From Celoporthe dispersa (Eukaryota; Ascomycota; Sordariomycetes; Diaporthales; Cryphonectriaceae): a stretch of DNA of 64,000 nt. Made by a program: the position numbers and the translations under genes. The DNA lies in contig WAID01000003.1 of NCBI GenBank assembly GCA_016584495.1, positions 6,342,501-6,406,500 of the forward strand. The letters are read 5' to 3'. How positions within the stretch are numbered: the first letter of the stretch is position 1; every line of letters starts with the position of its first letter. Under the pieces are notes generated by a model. The model was not told where the DNA came from. It made no database searches and worked only from the letters and a program-made list of their open reading frames with translations. Below are positions 9,718 through 19,810 of the stretch, one piece after another.

Positions 9718-12700
9718 ATGACTTCGATGGTTAGTGACATCAAAAGCGGCATCATGGATGTCGGGGAAACTGAGGCAATGCCAACGATACCTCCTGCCAA
9801 TGGTGCGGTCGGTTTAGTTGAGCCTGACCCTCAGATTAAAACAGAACCAGGTACGACAGGACCATCTGGCTCTTTGTTGACTTCAGCTTCTGCCATAGAT
9901 ACCATCGCTGCCCACAAGGCGGAGGGATTTGTTGAGACCAACACCACAGTCGACCCACCACATGAGCCAAAGGAAGTCACACTGGAGCAGGTCCGCCGTC
10001 TGATAAACACTGAAGACATCCCGAAGTTGGAGATTGGTGTCTGCCATGCACGCAAACTCCTCGAGCGGCTTCGCGTACCTATGTCTAAAGCGAAGCAGCA
10101 GAAAGACCGGTTGAACTGGGTCAGAAAGATTGACAAGCTTCTGACGACACCGATAGATGCCGGGAGAACCATTGTCGCAGTTGTTGGGGCGACAGGAGCC
10201 GGCAAGAGCTCCTTGATAAACAGTCTACTAGGTGAAGAAGATTTTCTGCCGACAGATGGATTTCGAGGTACTATATCTCTTTCCACTTCTTTACTGGAGA
10301 CTTTGGTTGTCGTCCGTTACTGATAATTGGTGTAATATCAGCTTGCACTGCCGTCGCGACAGAGATCGCTTACAACAGGGTGACAGACCCGAAACAGGCC
10401 TACCGCGCCGAGGTCGAATTCCGTTCCCGGGAGGAGTGGGATTTTGAGTTGAAATGCCTCTTTGCAGACCTCAAAGATGGCGACAGTCAAGACAATGATG
10501 CTGGCAAACCAACTTGGGACGACCCCAAGAGCGACGCTGGCAAAGCTTACAGCAAAATCCGCGCTGTATTCCCAAAAATGATACACGCTGAGCTTATAAA
10601 GAGCACGCCAGAGCAGCTGGCAAAGGGCAAAGGTATGCTCAAGGTCCTGGGCACTACGAAGAACATAGCCTGTGGAACTGCCAAAGAGCTGGCCTCATTG
10701 CTGGAGAGGTACCTAGTGAGTGCCGAGAAAGAGTTCGACTGCGAATCGAGAGGAGATCAGACGTCCGTAGAGATTTGGCCTCTTATCAAAGGTAAGTCTC
10801 ACTTCGTCCCTTTGCACACTCATCACGAGGTTTATTGAGGTAGAAGGCTAACATGTTCAAAGTCGTTCGCATTTACTGCCATGCTCCAGCGCTATCTACA
10901 GGCCTCACTATCATCGATCTCCCAGGTGTTGAGGATTCCAACAGCGCTCGTTGTTCTGTTGCGGATGACTACCTTGGCGAGGCCAATGCGATCTTTGTCG
11001 TCGCACCTATCCAACGAGCGGTGGACAACAAATCAGCCAAAGATCTGCTAGGGAAGTCCTTCAGAACCCAACTTTTGATGGACAACAATTGTATGCATCT
11101 CCTTTCCTTGGCTTATCTGCGGGAAATAAATCGCTAATAGCACAATTGAACAGTCTCGAACGTGGTTTTCGTATGCACCAAGACGGACGATATCAAATTC
11201 AAAGAATCCATAAAATCCCATGACAAGGACCATCGCATCAGAGATATATTTGCAGAAGAGGAACAGCTCAGGGTGGCGGTGGGTAAGAAAGAGGCCAAGA
11301 TGAAGCCAATAGAGGCGAACTTGAAGGAACTCGAAGCAGATCGTCAAGCCAAAATGCACGAAATATGCGAGTGGAAGAGACACGAAAAGAATATAAACAA
11401 GGGAAGACCTACATACCGCAAACGCGTGCCAGCCAAACGGAAGCGCGATGACAACGAATCCGACTCCGACTCCGAGGAGGACACGCCACTGACAGCCTCG
11501 GAGGTTACTGAGGAACTGACCAAGCTCGGGAACGAGGCGGAGGCAAAGAATCGCCTCTATGTCAATGCGCAGAAGGAGGTTGACACTGAAAAGAACGAGC
11601 TCGTTGATCTACGGGATAGGCTCGCCTCCGCTGCAGCCGAAGGGCCGAGGATGTGTATCCAGGCCAGAAATGCAGCCTCGACCAGGGCCATCAAGTTGGA
11701 TTTCGCAATGGGAATCAAAGAGTAAGTGATACCAAGCATAAAATTGCCGCGGCACCTAGGTATAGGCTAATCTAAGGCTTGCAGAATCGATGATGATAGC
11801 AAGGAAGATGAGCCAATTGCTGAACTTTCAACTCAGAAACCCGGTCCCCACAGGCGCAATTATTCTCAGATTGCGGCATCATTCCCGGTTTATTGTGTGT
11901 CTAGCTATGCATATCAGCGAATGCAAGCTACGAGCGAGCAGCAAAACGAAAAACAAATCCCCGGATTCCGAGATCTCGACGATACTGGGATACCCGCACT
12001 TATAGAGCACGGAAAGAGACTAACAAATTTGGATCAGATCAGGAAGCATCGGGATTTTCTCAATTCCTTCCTGACATTGCTTTCTTCTCTGGTGGTACTA
12101 ACGGCCTGCTGCTGTCAAATCACGAACGCAGCCAATATCGACACGCACCCTACAGAACTATCCGAGCAGGACCAAGTCTTTGAGTTAGGCCTTCTCGACA
12201 AGGCGATCCAAGAGCTCAATCAGGTACACTCTTCCTCCGTGCCGAGATCTGCTTGCAGCTGAAGCTGACGATATCACAGAGTCTGAAGGAAGACATCTAC
12301 AGCTTGAAAACAAAGCTTCAAGATGCCGGGCGCCGATGCACTTCTCATAAGAATTCCAAAGCCACTACCGCTGCTGCGAAGGCAGCTCCGGCCATTGTGA
12401 CTCGCTGGTCTACTCGCGAGAAGGAACAGGGATACGGCATCCCTTGCGGAACATATAAAGCGATCTGCAGACGACATGGCGCAAAGACAGCGAGCAAGAA
12501 GGCGCGCGATTTCAATGAAGACCTGCTGCAGCCGTACCTCGTGCCGGTTGCCGAGTCGTGGGAGAGACTGTTCGGAGTGAGGGTCCCAACTCTCTTGAAC
12601 AACTTTCTGCAACTTGTTGGGAAGAGACTGAATGAGTTCCATGACAAGATGCAAGAGCGTCCGATGCTTCAAAGGTACAGGTCCGGATCCTTGAAATTCC

Positions 12701-13314
12701 TCGGGAAGCACTGTGAAGAGCACCAGGTGGCTATCGCCCTCGTGATCGAAAACTCGAAAAAAGCTATCACGGGAGGGCAGCGGCAAGCGTGTCGGACTTT
12801 CATACCTCAACTCCAGGCCGCAATGGTGGTCATCTATGACAAGTGTGCTGCGATAGCGGGTAAGTGATGTCCATAATGCACAAGTTCAGCTTCATCCTCA
12901 GCACTAACATCGTGGCAGGGAAAAAATGCTACCAGCGGATCAAGGAAGAGATGTTCCTGTGGATCGGACAGAATAATTTCGACATCTTCAAGGACCTAGG
13001 CAAGAAGGCTCTCGGCGGTGTGGAGAAGGTTTGGGAGACCCTCGCGGAAGTCCTCCATTCGGCCAGCAGAGAAATTGTGCTGTCAGTGATCAGTTCCTCC
13101 ACTCCCTCAAGCGCTTCCTGATCCTAATGTGTGACACAGTGATACTATGGCCAACGACTATCGAACCATGATCTCGGCCGGGGAGACCATGGAGGCTTCC
13201 GCAATCGCCCTAGGACATTGTCATGCCGTGTTGAGCGAGGTGGACGAAATCTTCGAGGCCATCCTGGACGGAGATATGGAACTGGACTCGGGACGTCAGG
13301 GTGGATTCAACTAA
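9718..13314 (+). CDS. SLIP-GC/dynamin-like large GTPase
   Basis: Eight exons (9718-10267, 10342-10791, 10863-11090, 11154-11721, 11785-12223, 12280-12859, 12919-13081, 13140-13314) join cleanly into about 1050 residues with no frameshift. All introns are GT-AG. The GTPase core is unmistakable: P-loop GATGAGKS at 157-164, switch threonine in RACTAVATEI (about 183-192), DLPGVEDSN at about 352-360, and TKTD at 418-421. The arrangement GAGKSSLINSLLG followed by CTAVATEI is what I know from nuclear GTPase SLIP-GC and related dynamin-superfamily proteins. A Lys/Glu-rich coiled-coil segment with a basic run (KRVPAKRKRDD) and an acidic SDSDSEED stretch follows; these could be a nuclear localisation signal. 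The rest is helical and unrecognised. Base composition is less GC-biased than in neighbouring genes, and the introns lack the C-tracts seen elsewhere. Cellular role in fungi is unknown. Confidence 0.86.
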
Positions 13315-14826
13315 AGTCGGGGAGCAGTCGTGACATTTTCTGGGTGAGATGTCCTGATACTACTGGGGACTAACGGTCTCGACAGGTAGCCTGCCTGCAG
13401 GTTGCAGGGTATCCCGTCATGAGTTTCGCGATGCATTCATAAACACAGGTCTTGGAACCCAATCAGCTGACGTTACCTTTTTTTATTTCATTTTTCTTGT
13501 CCTATACTTCTCAGCCAGGTGCAGTCCTGCACGCTCAATTCATACAGAGTAAAGGGACTTTACTGTGAAAAGACCAGGCCCCTCACCTGGGCCTTTCACC
13601 TGGGCACCTGCTTCACTGAAATTTACCTGCACTTCACAGGTCCAGCCTTCACAGCCACCTCTACTCTATATAACCATTTCTTTTCCTGCCGCCTGTACAG
13701 CCAATAGATGTTTTCTGTCCCTACACATCATTCTCTAGCCACTATCTCCCGACAGGTAAGTTTCCGTGCGCCCGTGTTAGGGACGGGGGTGGTGTGAGCA
13801 CGGACCACTCCAGCCACTCCCATTCCGGCTGACATAAGCAGAGCTACCGACCGGGGCCTTGCTTGCTGCTTGGTGCGATCTCCCCCTGGCAGCCTCTCAC
13901 CTGACACCTGCAACCTCCGCTCAACCTCCTCTCCTCCCAACCGCCCACCGTATAGTCCTCCACACACGCGCGCCCGATGCGCAAACGTTGTTGATCCAGA
14001 CCACGAACAGGGTCGCCCAGTTCAAAGGTATCCGCTCCGACGGCGGGTAGCCGCGCACGCTTGCTGGACGAACGAATGCCCCGGGGGAGGCGTGACCTGC
14101 GCCTCAGACTGACTGGACGCCTTGTCCCAGGGCCTGCAGTGTCGCCCAAGACCCCCGGGACGAGCATCGTCGTCGAGCCCGAAGCGTGCGGGGACTTGTC
14201 ATCTTTCCTTTCCTTTTCTCTTCCTTCCGCCCACGCCGCAGTGCCTCGACACCCGACGATTCGACGTACAACGCGCTCAGATGACGCCCAAGTACCTGGC
14301 TGGCCTCCTCTCGGCTGGCGATGTCAGGGAACCGACTTCGGGAGAGGGACTTCTTGTGGGCCGCCTCGTCGGGGTGGCGGCAGTCCGAAGGATGCGGCCG
14401 TCGCAGCAGCTTCTGGCGCTGGACTGGCACGTTCTGAAGGGCTGACGCTTAACGCGCGCAAGACCAGGAAAATATCCGAATTGTACCCCATGGCGGTGTC
14501 AGTCTGTCGCCTTGGGAACAACCGGGGTCTTGTGGAGAGGAGCTCATCGAGAAGTCGCCTGTGAGCGGCGACGGCAACTCGTCGGCGTGTCGAGGTTCTG
14601 TCGACTTTGACCCCCTTTCTTCCTCCTCGTCCACGAGACAAGAAGAGCCGAGGCTGCTCTACCACAAAGCCTGGGAGGGTGGGATCCTGCCGCTGGTCTG
14701 ACTGACGGCAGGGGTATCAAGCTCATACAAATGCTCTTTTTTTTTTCTTCTTGGCCACCGGGCTCTCGATAGCGGTAGCTAACTTGGTTGCAGTCTCCTT
14801 GGTCTCCTACGCGATACTGAGTCTCG
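13315..14826. other. Intergenic region, possible undetected small gene
   Basis: A TATATAA at 13667-13673 is followed 35 bases later by an ATG at 13708, sixteen sense codons (MFSVPTHHSLATISRQ) and a good donor, CAG|GTAAGT, at 13756. This looks like a promoter with a first exon. I could not find an acceptor leading to a convincing second exon. The GC-rich stretch 13840-14660 is open in several frames without a recognisable domain. It may instead be a spliced 5' leader for the gene at 14827. Confidence 0.3.
13667..13673 (+). promoter_or_regulatory. TATA-like box
   Basis: TATATAA lies 41 bases upstream of an ATG at 13708 that opens a short frame ending in a consensus splice donor. The spacing and context fit a core promoter, but the downstream gene is unresolved. 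Confidence 0.35.
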
Positions 14827-15927
14827 ATGGCGGCCGCCTCCTCCCAGGAATCAACAGCCTCCGAGTGCTCTGATGCGGAAACCAGAGAGCAATTCCAGAT
14901 CAACATCTCCACGCCTGCTGTTGTGGCTTGGCAAGGGGAGCACACAAGAGTGAATCTACATGTCCAATATGACTCGTGTGCGGGAACGGCCTTCTTCAAG
15001 CTGCGGGACAGCCTGGTGCTCAAGTCACGGCCGTCAACCAAGACGTACCTATACGTCTTCATCCCGCCAGAACGAATCCAGACCTTGACCCTCGACGAGT
15101 CGCCCGACCCCGACTCAATACCACCGGCCGCAGCCCAATCCCTGGGCTCCACATTCTCATACCTGCGGTTTATCCTGCGCTCACCTGCCGATCTCGTTGG
15201 ACCCAAGGGCGTGGCCCTGACGCCCAAGAACAAAGCGGAAGGTCGGGTCTCGGATCGGCTGAGGCTGCTCGTCCAGGCTACCGAACTCGACATCTTGATA
15301 CCACACCAGGCGGCCTCGAAGGAGCATCTGCTCTCCGTCTGTAGTGGCATCCGTGATGGGTTGACGTCCCATCCCGGCCAGACCGATCTTGCCTGCCTGT
15401 ATGAGGGCAGAGGCGGGACGAGAGTTGCCCTTGGCATCTCGGACGCGCCGCCCGCCCAGGTTGATGGTCCCCTCCCGCCAAGTGGCGAGGACCCCCCATC
15501 GTACAGCGAGGCCGGCCCAAGTGCCCCGTCCGCGGGCGCCGCAGACCTCGCGGGGCCAGCGACCAAGAAACGGCGGCTTGACACCTCCGAGCCTGTCGAG
15601 ATGCGGGCGGACCTGCTGGCGATCATAGAAGCCACGTGCCGGAAGATGGTGCGCCAGGAGGTGAGGCAAGAGATGCACGCCCTAGAGAAGCGCCTGACGG
15701 ACAAGATGGAGCTGCTGGCCGAGGAGCATGCCGAGAGGCAGGGCGACCGCCTGGCGGAGGACCTCGCAGGCTCGAGCCAAGCCATAGACGAGAAGGTGGA
15801 GGATGAGTTCTACGGCCTCCGGATGAGGCTGGAGGACTTTATCAAGGAGGAGATGGCCGAGGCAGAGGAGAGGATGGTTGAGCACCTGCAGAGCACAGCA
15901 AGGGTGTATTTAGACTTTGGGTCATGA
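14827..15927 (+). CDS. 366-residue coiled-coil protein with NLS-like and PPxY motifs
   Basis: A single exon with ATG in a fair context (GTCTCGATGG). I do not recognise a named family, but the architecture is typical of conserved ascomycete hypothetical proteins. The N-terminal half (about residues 20-200) looks globular, with beta-like segments such as FQINISTPAVVAW and TYLYVFIPPERIQTL. The middle is a Pro/Ala-rich linker holding PPSYSE, a PPxY motif of the kind bound by WW domains. TKKRRLDTSEP then provides a plausible monopartite nuclear localisation signal. The last 110 residues are a Glu/Arg/Leu-rich coiled coil (EATCRKMVRQEVRQEMHALE onward). A nuclear scaffold or adaptor role is inference. 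The stop lies 101 bases from the stop of the convergent dus1 gene. Confidence 0.78.
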   Translation: MAAASSQESTASECSDAETREQFQINISTPAVVAWQGEHTRVNLHVQYDSCAGTAFFKLRDSLVLKSRPSTKTYLYVFIPPERIQTLTLDESPDPDSIPPAAAQSLGSTFSYLRFILRSPADLVGPKGVALTPKNKAEGRVSDRLRLLVQATELDILIPHQAASKEHLLSVCSGIRDGLTSHPGQTDLACLYEGRGGTRVALGISDAPPAQVDGPLPPSGEDPPSYSEAGPSAPSAGAADLAGPATKKRRLDTSEPVEMRADLLAIIEATCRKMVRQEVRQEMHALEKRLTDKMELLAEEHAERQGDRLAEDLAGSSQAIDEKVEDEFYGLRMRLEDFIKEEMAEAEERMVEHLQSTARVYLDFGS

Positions 15928-16028
15928 GAATAGGAAGTCTGTAGAGAGAGAGAGAGAGATAGATAGATGAAGAATGGGAGGACATTGGGAGTCATGCTCC
16001 ACGTCGTCGACCTGGCGCAGGATCTCAC

Positions 16029-16139
16029 TCAGCCTGATACTAGACTGCTGTCTGGGAAACTCGTAGTCTTGTCCAGAACCTCGGCAGCCCGACCCGTCTT
16101 GGTCCCACCGCCACTGGCGGCGGCGGCCTGGCCATTCGT

Positions 16140-16171
<32 letters not shown>

Positions 16172-18043
16172 CTTGTGCGCCTCCCACTGTGGCCTTGTAC
16201 TCCTTCTCCCCGCCCTCCTCCCTGGGGGACTCGGCCGCCAGCTTCTGCCTGTCCTTCTTGCTCAGCGAGATGGCCCCCTTGGCCATGGCCTCCTTGGGCA
16301 GCGGGCGGACGATGGGCTGCGCGACCCACCACGGCCTCTTGCACCTCCTGACCGTCGCCACCGAGCTGTCGGGATCATCCACGACGACCGCCGCCTCCTC
16401 CGCCCCGTCCTCCCTCCCCCTCGACCCCTTCGCATAGGCCCCGTTCCTCGCGCCGTCCTCCCCCTCGACGCTCCGGCCGCCCGTGGCCTCGTACGCCAGC
16501 AGCCCCTCCGCGACCCTGCGCTCCACCATGTCCAGGATCGCCTCGTACACGGCGATGTCGCCCAGCCGGGACCTGGCCAGCGCGTCCCGCACGTCGGTGT
16601 GCCTGGTGACGAAGTGCCGCAGCAGGTGGAACAGGTGCGCCTGCACGGCGACCAGGTTGGGGCCGGCCGTGGCGGAGGTCATCCTGGTGGCGGGCCTGGG
16701 CTTGTTGTTGTTGTTGTTATTGTTATCACCGCCGCCGCCGTCCTTCCTTCGCTTCTTTCTTGCGGGCTCCTGTGCCTCCTCGCCCTTGTCCTCCTCCTCC
16801 TCCTCCTCCCCCCTCCCTGGTGGCCTCTTTCCCCCCGCCTCCAGCCAGCTCGCGTCGTCCCCGGGCACGAACAGGGCCCTCCTCTCCGGGGGCTCCCGTC
16901 CCACCACGTAGCGGTGCATGATATCCAGGTACCGCCTCATGACGGCATCCACACGCCAGCCGCCCCGCCCGTCCCTGCCCCGCCAGTACTCCCTGCCCTC
17001 CTCCCCGGGCGCAGGCGGCGCCGCGAACAGGGCCGGGTCCGACAGGTTCCCCTCGGCCGACATGACGCCGTCCGCCCCCGTGGCCTCCAGACACCGCTGC
17101 AGGTCGCCGTGCTGCAGCACGTTCCCGTTGGCAAACAGCACCGTGTCGGGCGGGAGGTTCTCGCGCAGGTAGCGGATGTAGCCCCAGTCCGCGACCCCCG
17201 TGAGGTGGCCCTTTGCTCGCGCCGCCGCCCGTGCACGGTGAGGATGCTCGCCCCCGCCGACAGCACGTTGCGCGCGTACGCCAGCGTCTCCTCCTTTGTG
17301 TCGAGGATGCGGATCTTGGCGGTCACGGGCACGGGCAGGCTCTCGTGTAGGGTGCGCACGAGGCTGTGGACCAGGGCCTGGTCCTCCTGGAGGAAGGCGC
17401 CGTAGTGGCCCTTTCGCGCGATGCCCTGGGGGCAGCCGAAGTTGAGGTCTACGGCGTCGCAGTGCGGGGCCGCGAGCCTGGCGGCCTCGAGGAGCGCCTG
17501 CGGGTCGTTGGCGCAGAACTGGACAAAGAGGGGTCTGTCGAGGGCGGTATTGCCGTCGAGGTAGGGTGTGTCGTCGCCGGCTCGCGGGGTCGGAGTGGCA
17601 GCAGCAGGAGCAGCAGCAGCAGCAGGGGGGGGAGGACTGTAGTCGTGGGCGCTAGGCAGCATCGAGGCCCTCGTCGGCTGAAAGTGCGAGTCGCGATACT
17701 TTTGGCTGTCGGCAAAGAGGCGGGCGTGGAGCATGGGCGAGTAGGCGAGGACGCTGGGGCGTTCGGGCTCGGACATGAAGGAGCGCGTGAGCATCCGCCA
17801 GGCCTGTTGTGTCGCGTGCGTGCGTGCGTGCGCACGGCGATGAGTTAGCAGGAGGAGAGGAATAAGAGAGAACCAGAACTACATGGACATATATGTATAT
17901 AGAAAAGCAAGACGTACAAACTCGGACTGGTCCACCATCGGCGCGACAATGTACTTGGGGCTTCCTATACTCTCATAAAACGCACGCCCGTGCAGCTTGG
18001 CAGGCCTCGTCACCGCCGCGGGACCGACCGTCTCGGGGGCCAT
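16029..18043 (-). CDS. dus1: tRNA-dihydrouridine synthase (Dus1-like), frameshifted
   Basis: Two exons, 18043-17918 and 17803-16029. The first ends at MVDQSEF and the second resumes AWRMLTRSFM, the FMN-binding segment of Dus1 enzymes. These flavoproteins reduce uridines 16/17 of the tRNA D-loop with NADPH. Other landmarks are CANDP, the catalytic-cysteine motif VDLNFGCPQGIARKG (Cys about 166), VTAKIRI, TVHGR and FANGNV. The frame breaks after HGRRREQ, at the short A-run seen as TTT at 17212-17214 on the plus strand. Restoring one base gives family-like sequence. The corrected length is about 633 residues, long for Dus1. The excess is low-complexity sequence: an Ala/Pro insert after HDYS, a poly-Glu tract, KKRRK, a run of seven Asn, and a poly-Ala tract near the C-terminus. 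The ATG at 18043 is preferred; only a GTG lies upstream in frame. Confidence 0.88.
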
Positions 18044-19810
18044 CGCCGCGGTCGCAAAGGACGAGGACACGGGCAGCCGCAGCGATCTCGGAACTGGACG
18101 ACCACCCGGCCTTCCAAGCCGCCGGATGACAGCCTCCAGGGCGACGAAGGGGGGGGCAGCTGGTGGTGCGGTGAGAGAGGGGCGTGCAAGACCAGGAATG
18201 GCAGAGGTGAGAGGTTTGGGTGGAGGCTGGAGTGGTTACTCTGAATCGAGAGGAGGGGGTTTCACGAACAAGGTGTGAACGTTGGCAGTAAAAAAAGTCG
18301 TGGCGCCAAGCCAGCCGTGTGGCTCACCTACCTTTTTTTTTCTTTTTTTCTAGCTGGCTCTTTCAGCCTTGCCTGTGCGATAAGATAAGCCTTGCCTCGG
18401 CGGGATACTTGGCAGTGGCATAACTGCACATGAATTATACCTAGGCGCAAGCCTGCTGCCCACCCTCCATGGTCTTTAGGGGGTGGGTTTCTTTTTTTCT
18501 TCTTCTTTTTTCTCTCTTCCTTCTCCCCACCCGACCTCTCTCTCTCTCTCTCTCGGATGCAGAACGACATCCTGCAGAGTACTTACTCGGACGGGTCCAC
18601 CCCGCCACCACACACCACACACCACACACCACCTCGGGTTGAATACGGCCGCGGATCTACCACGTACATAGTACTGTATTATAGTATGTACATAGTACGT
18701 ACGGGTGCCCAACAGCTAGGCCAGCTCCACCTTCGTATTCGAGGTGGTCATCATTGCCAATCTGTCGCCGCGCCTCAATATATCATCATTCCTCCCCCCC
18801 CCCTGCTGCTAAGGGGAAGACGCAATTTCCATAACTGATCTAGCCCTATATGCCATGGTCCCGTCCTGTCACTCCGTCGAGCCAGAACCAGCAACTCCTC
18901 CGTGCCCAGGGTCAGCACCAGTGAGCCAACAAGGAAGACGGCGGGGGAGACTTGTGCATCTTTTGGCCAAGACCATCTCTCACTCACCCCCTCCTCTGTA
19001 CGCTGCCAGTCGGATATCGTCCCACGAATCTCAGGAGGGGAGGATGCTGCATGGTTGTTGTTTTTTTTGTTTTTTTCTTCTTCTTTCTTCTCCTCTTGAC
19101 TATCTAGGCATAATTGAGCTTGTAAGGCTTGCTTGCGTGCCACTGCTGAGAAAATCCACACCCCCCTTTCCTCTTTTTCCTGCTGATTCTCAGATCGCAA
19201 CAAAGTGTGTCACTTGGATGCTACGACTTTTTGCCAATCGCTCCTCACATGTTTAACCCATCTGTCTGCACACAAAAAAAAAAAAAAAGAAAAGAGAGGA
19301 GACAAAACAAATGAATGCCGTAACACGCGCGCGCGCACACACACACAAAACAAAATATGCCCTAATTTCGAACCAAAAAGGCCATGCTCGCCTCCCAGAG
19401 GTCATGCTGATTGATGATTAAAAATGGTCACGTCTTTTGCTCATTCGCAAAACCACTTTGGATCTGTCCATCCGGCCCGCATCCTGTCCCACCAGGTTCT
19501 GCCTGTTTGTGTCCTGTTGAAAATCCGATTGTGATTGTTGTTGCCGCCAGTGGGAATACCGTGGACCGTGGTGAGGGCTGTAGGCCGGATTCGGATCGAC
19601 CCCCTCGAGATTATGTAGTATCTTCGTGTCACCGCAGACGATGTGTTGCCAGAAAGACAAAGAAAAAAAAAACGCCTCGACACCTTACGATGCAATCCCG
19701 ATACGCCGACAGAGGGAAGAAGAAAAAGAGAGTACACGACGGGGTTTGAGAGTGCCCACATGACCCAGACACTCAAAGAGAGGTGAACAGCCCGCCGGAG
19801 ACTGTCATTG
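18044..19810. other. Intergenic region dus1 upstream / bni4 downstream
   Basis: This contains the dus1 promoter and the 3' flank of the bni4-like gene. Short repeats are visible: a CT tract near 18536-18555, a CACAC cluster near 18608-18630, an A run near 19273-19288 and an alternating GC/CA stretch near 19326-19346. No gene is supportable. Confidence 0.5.
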
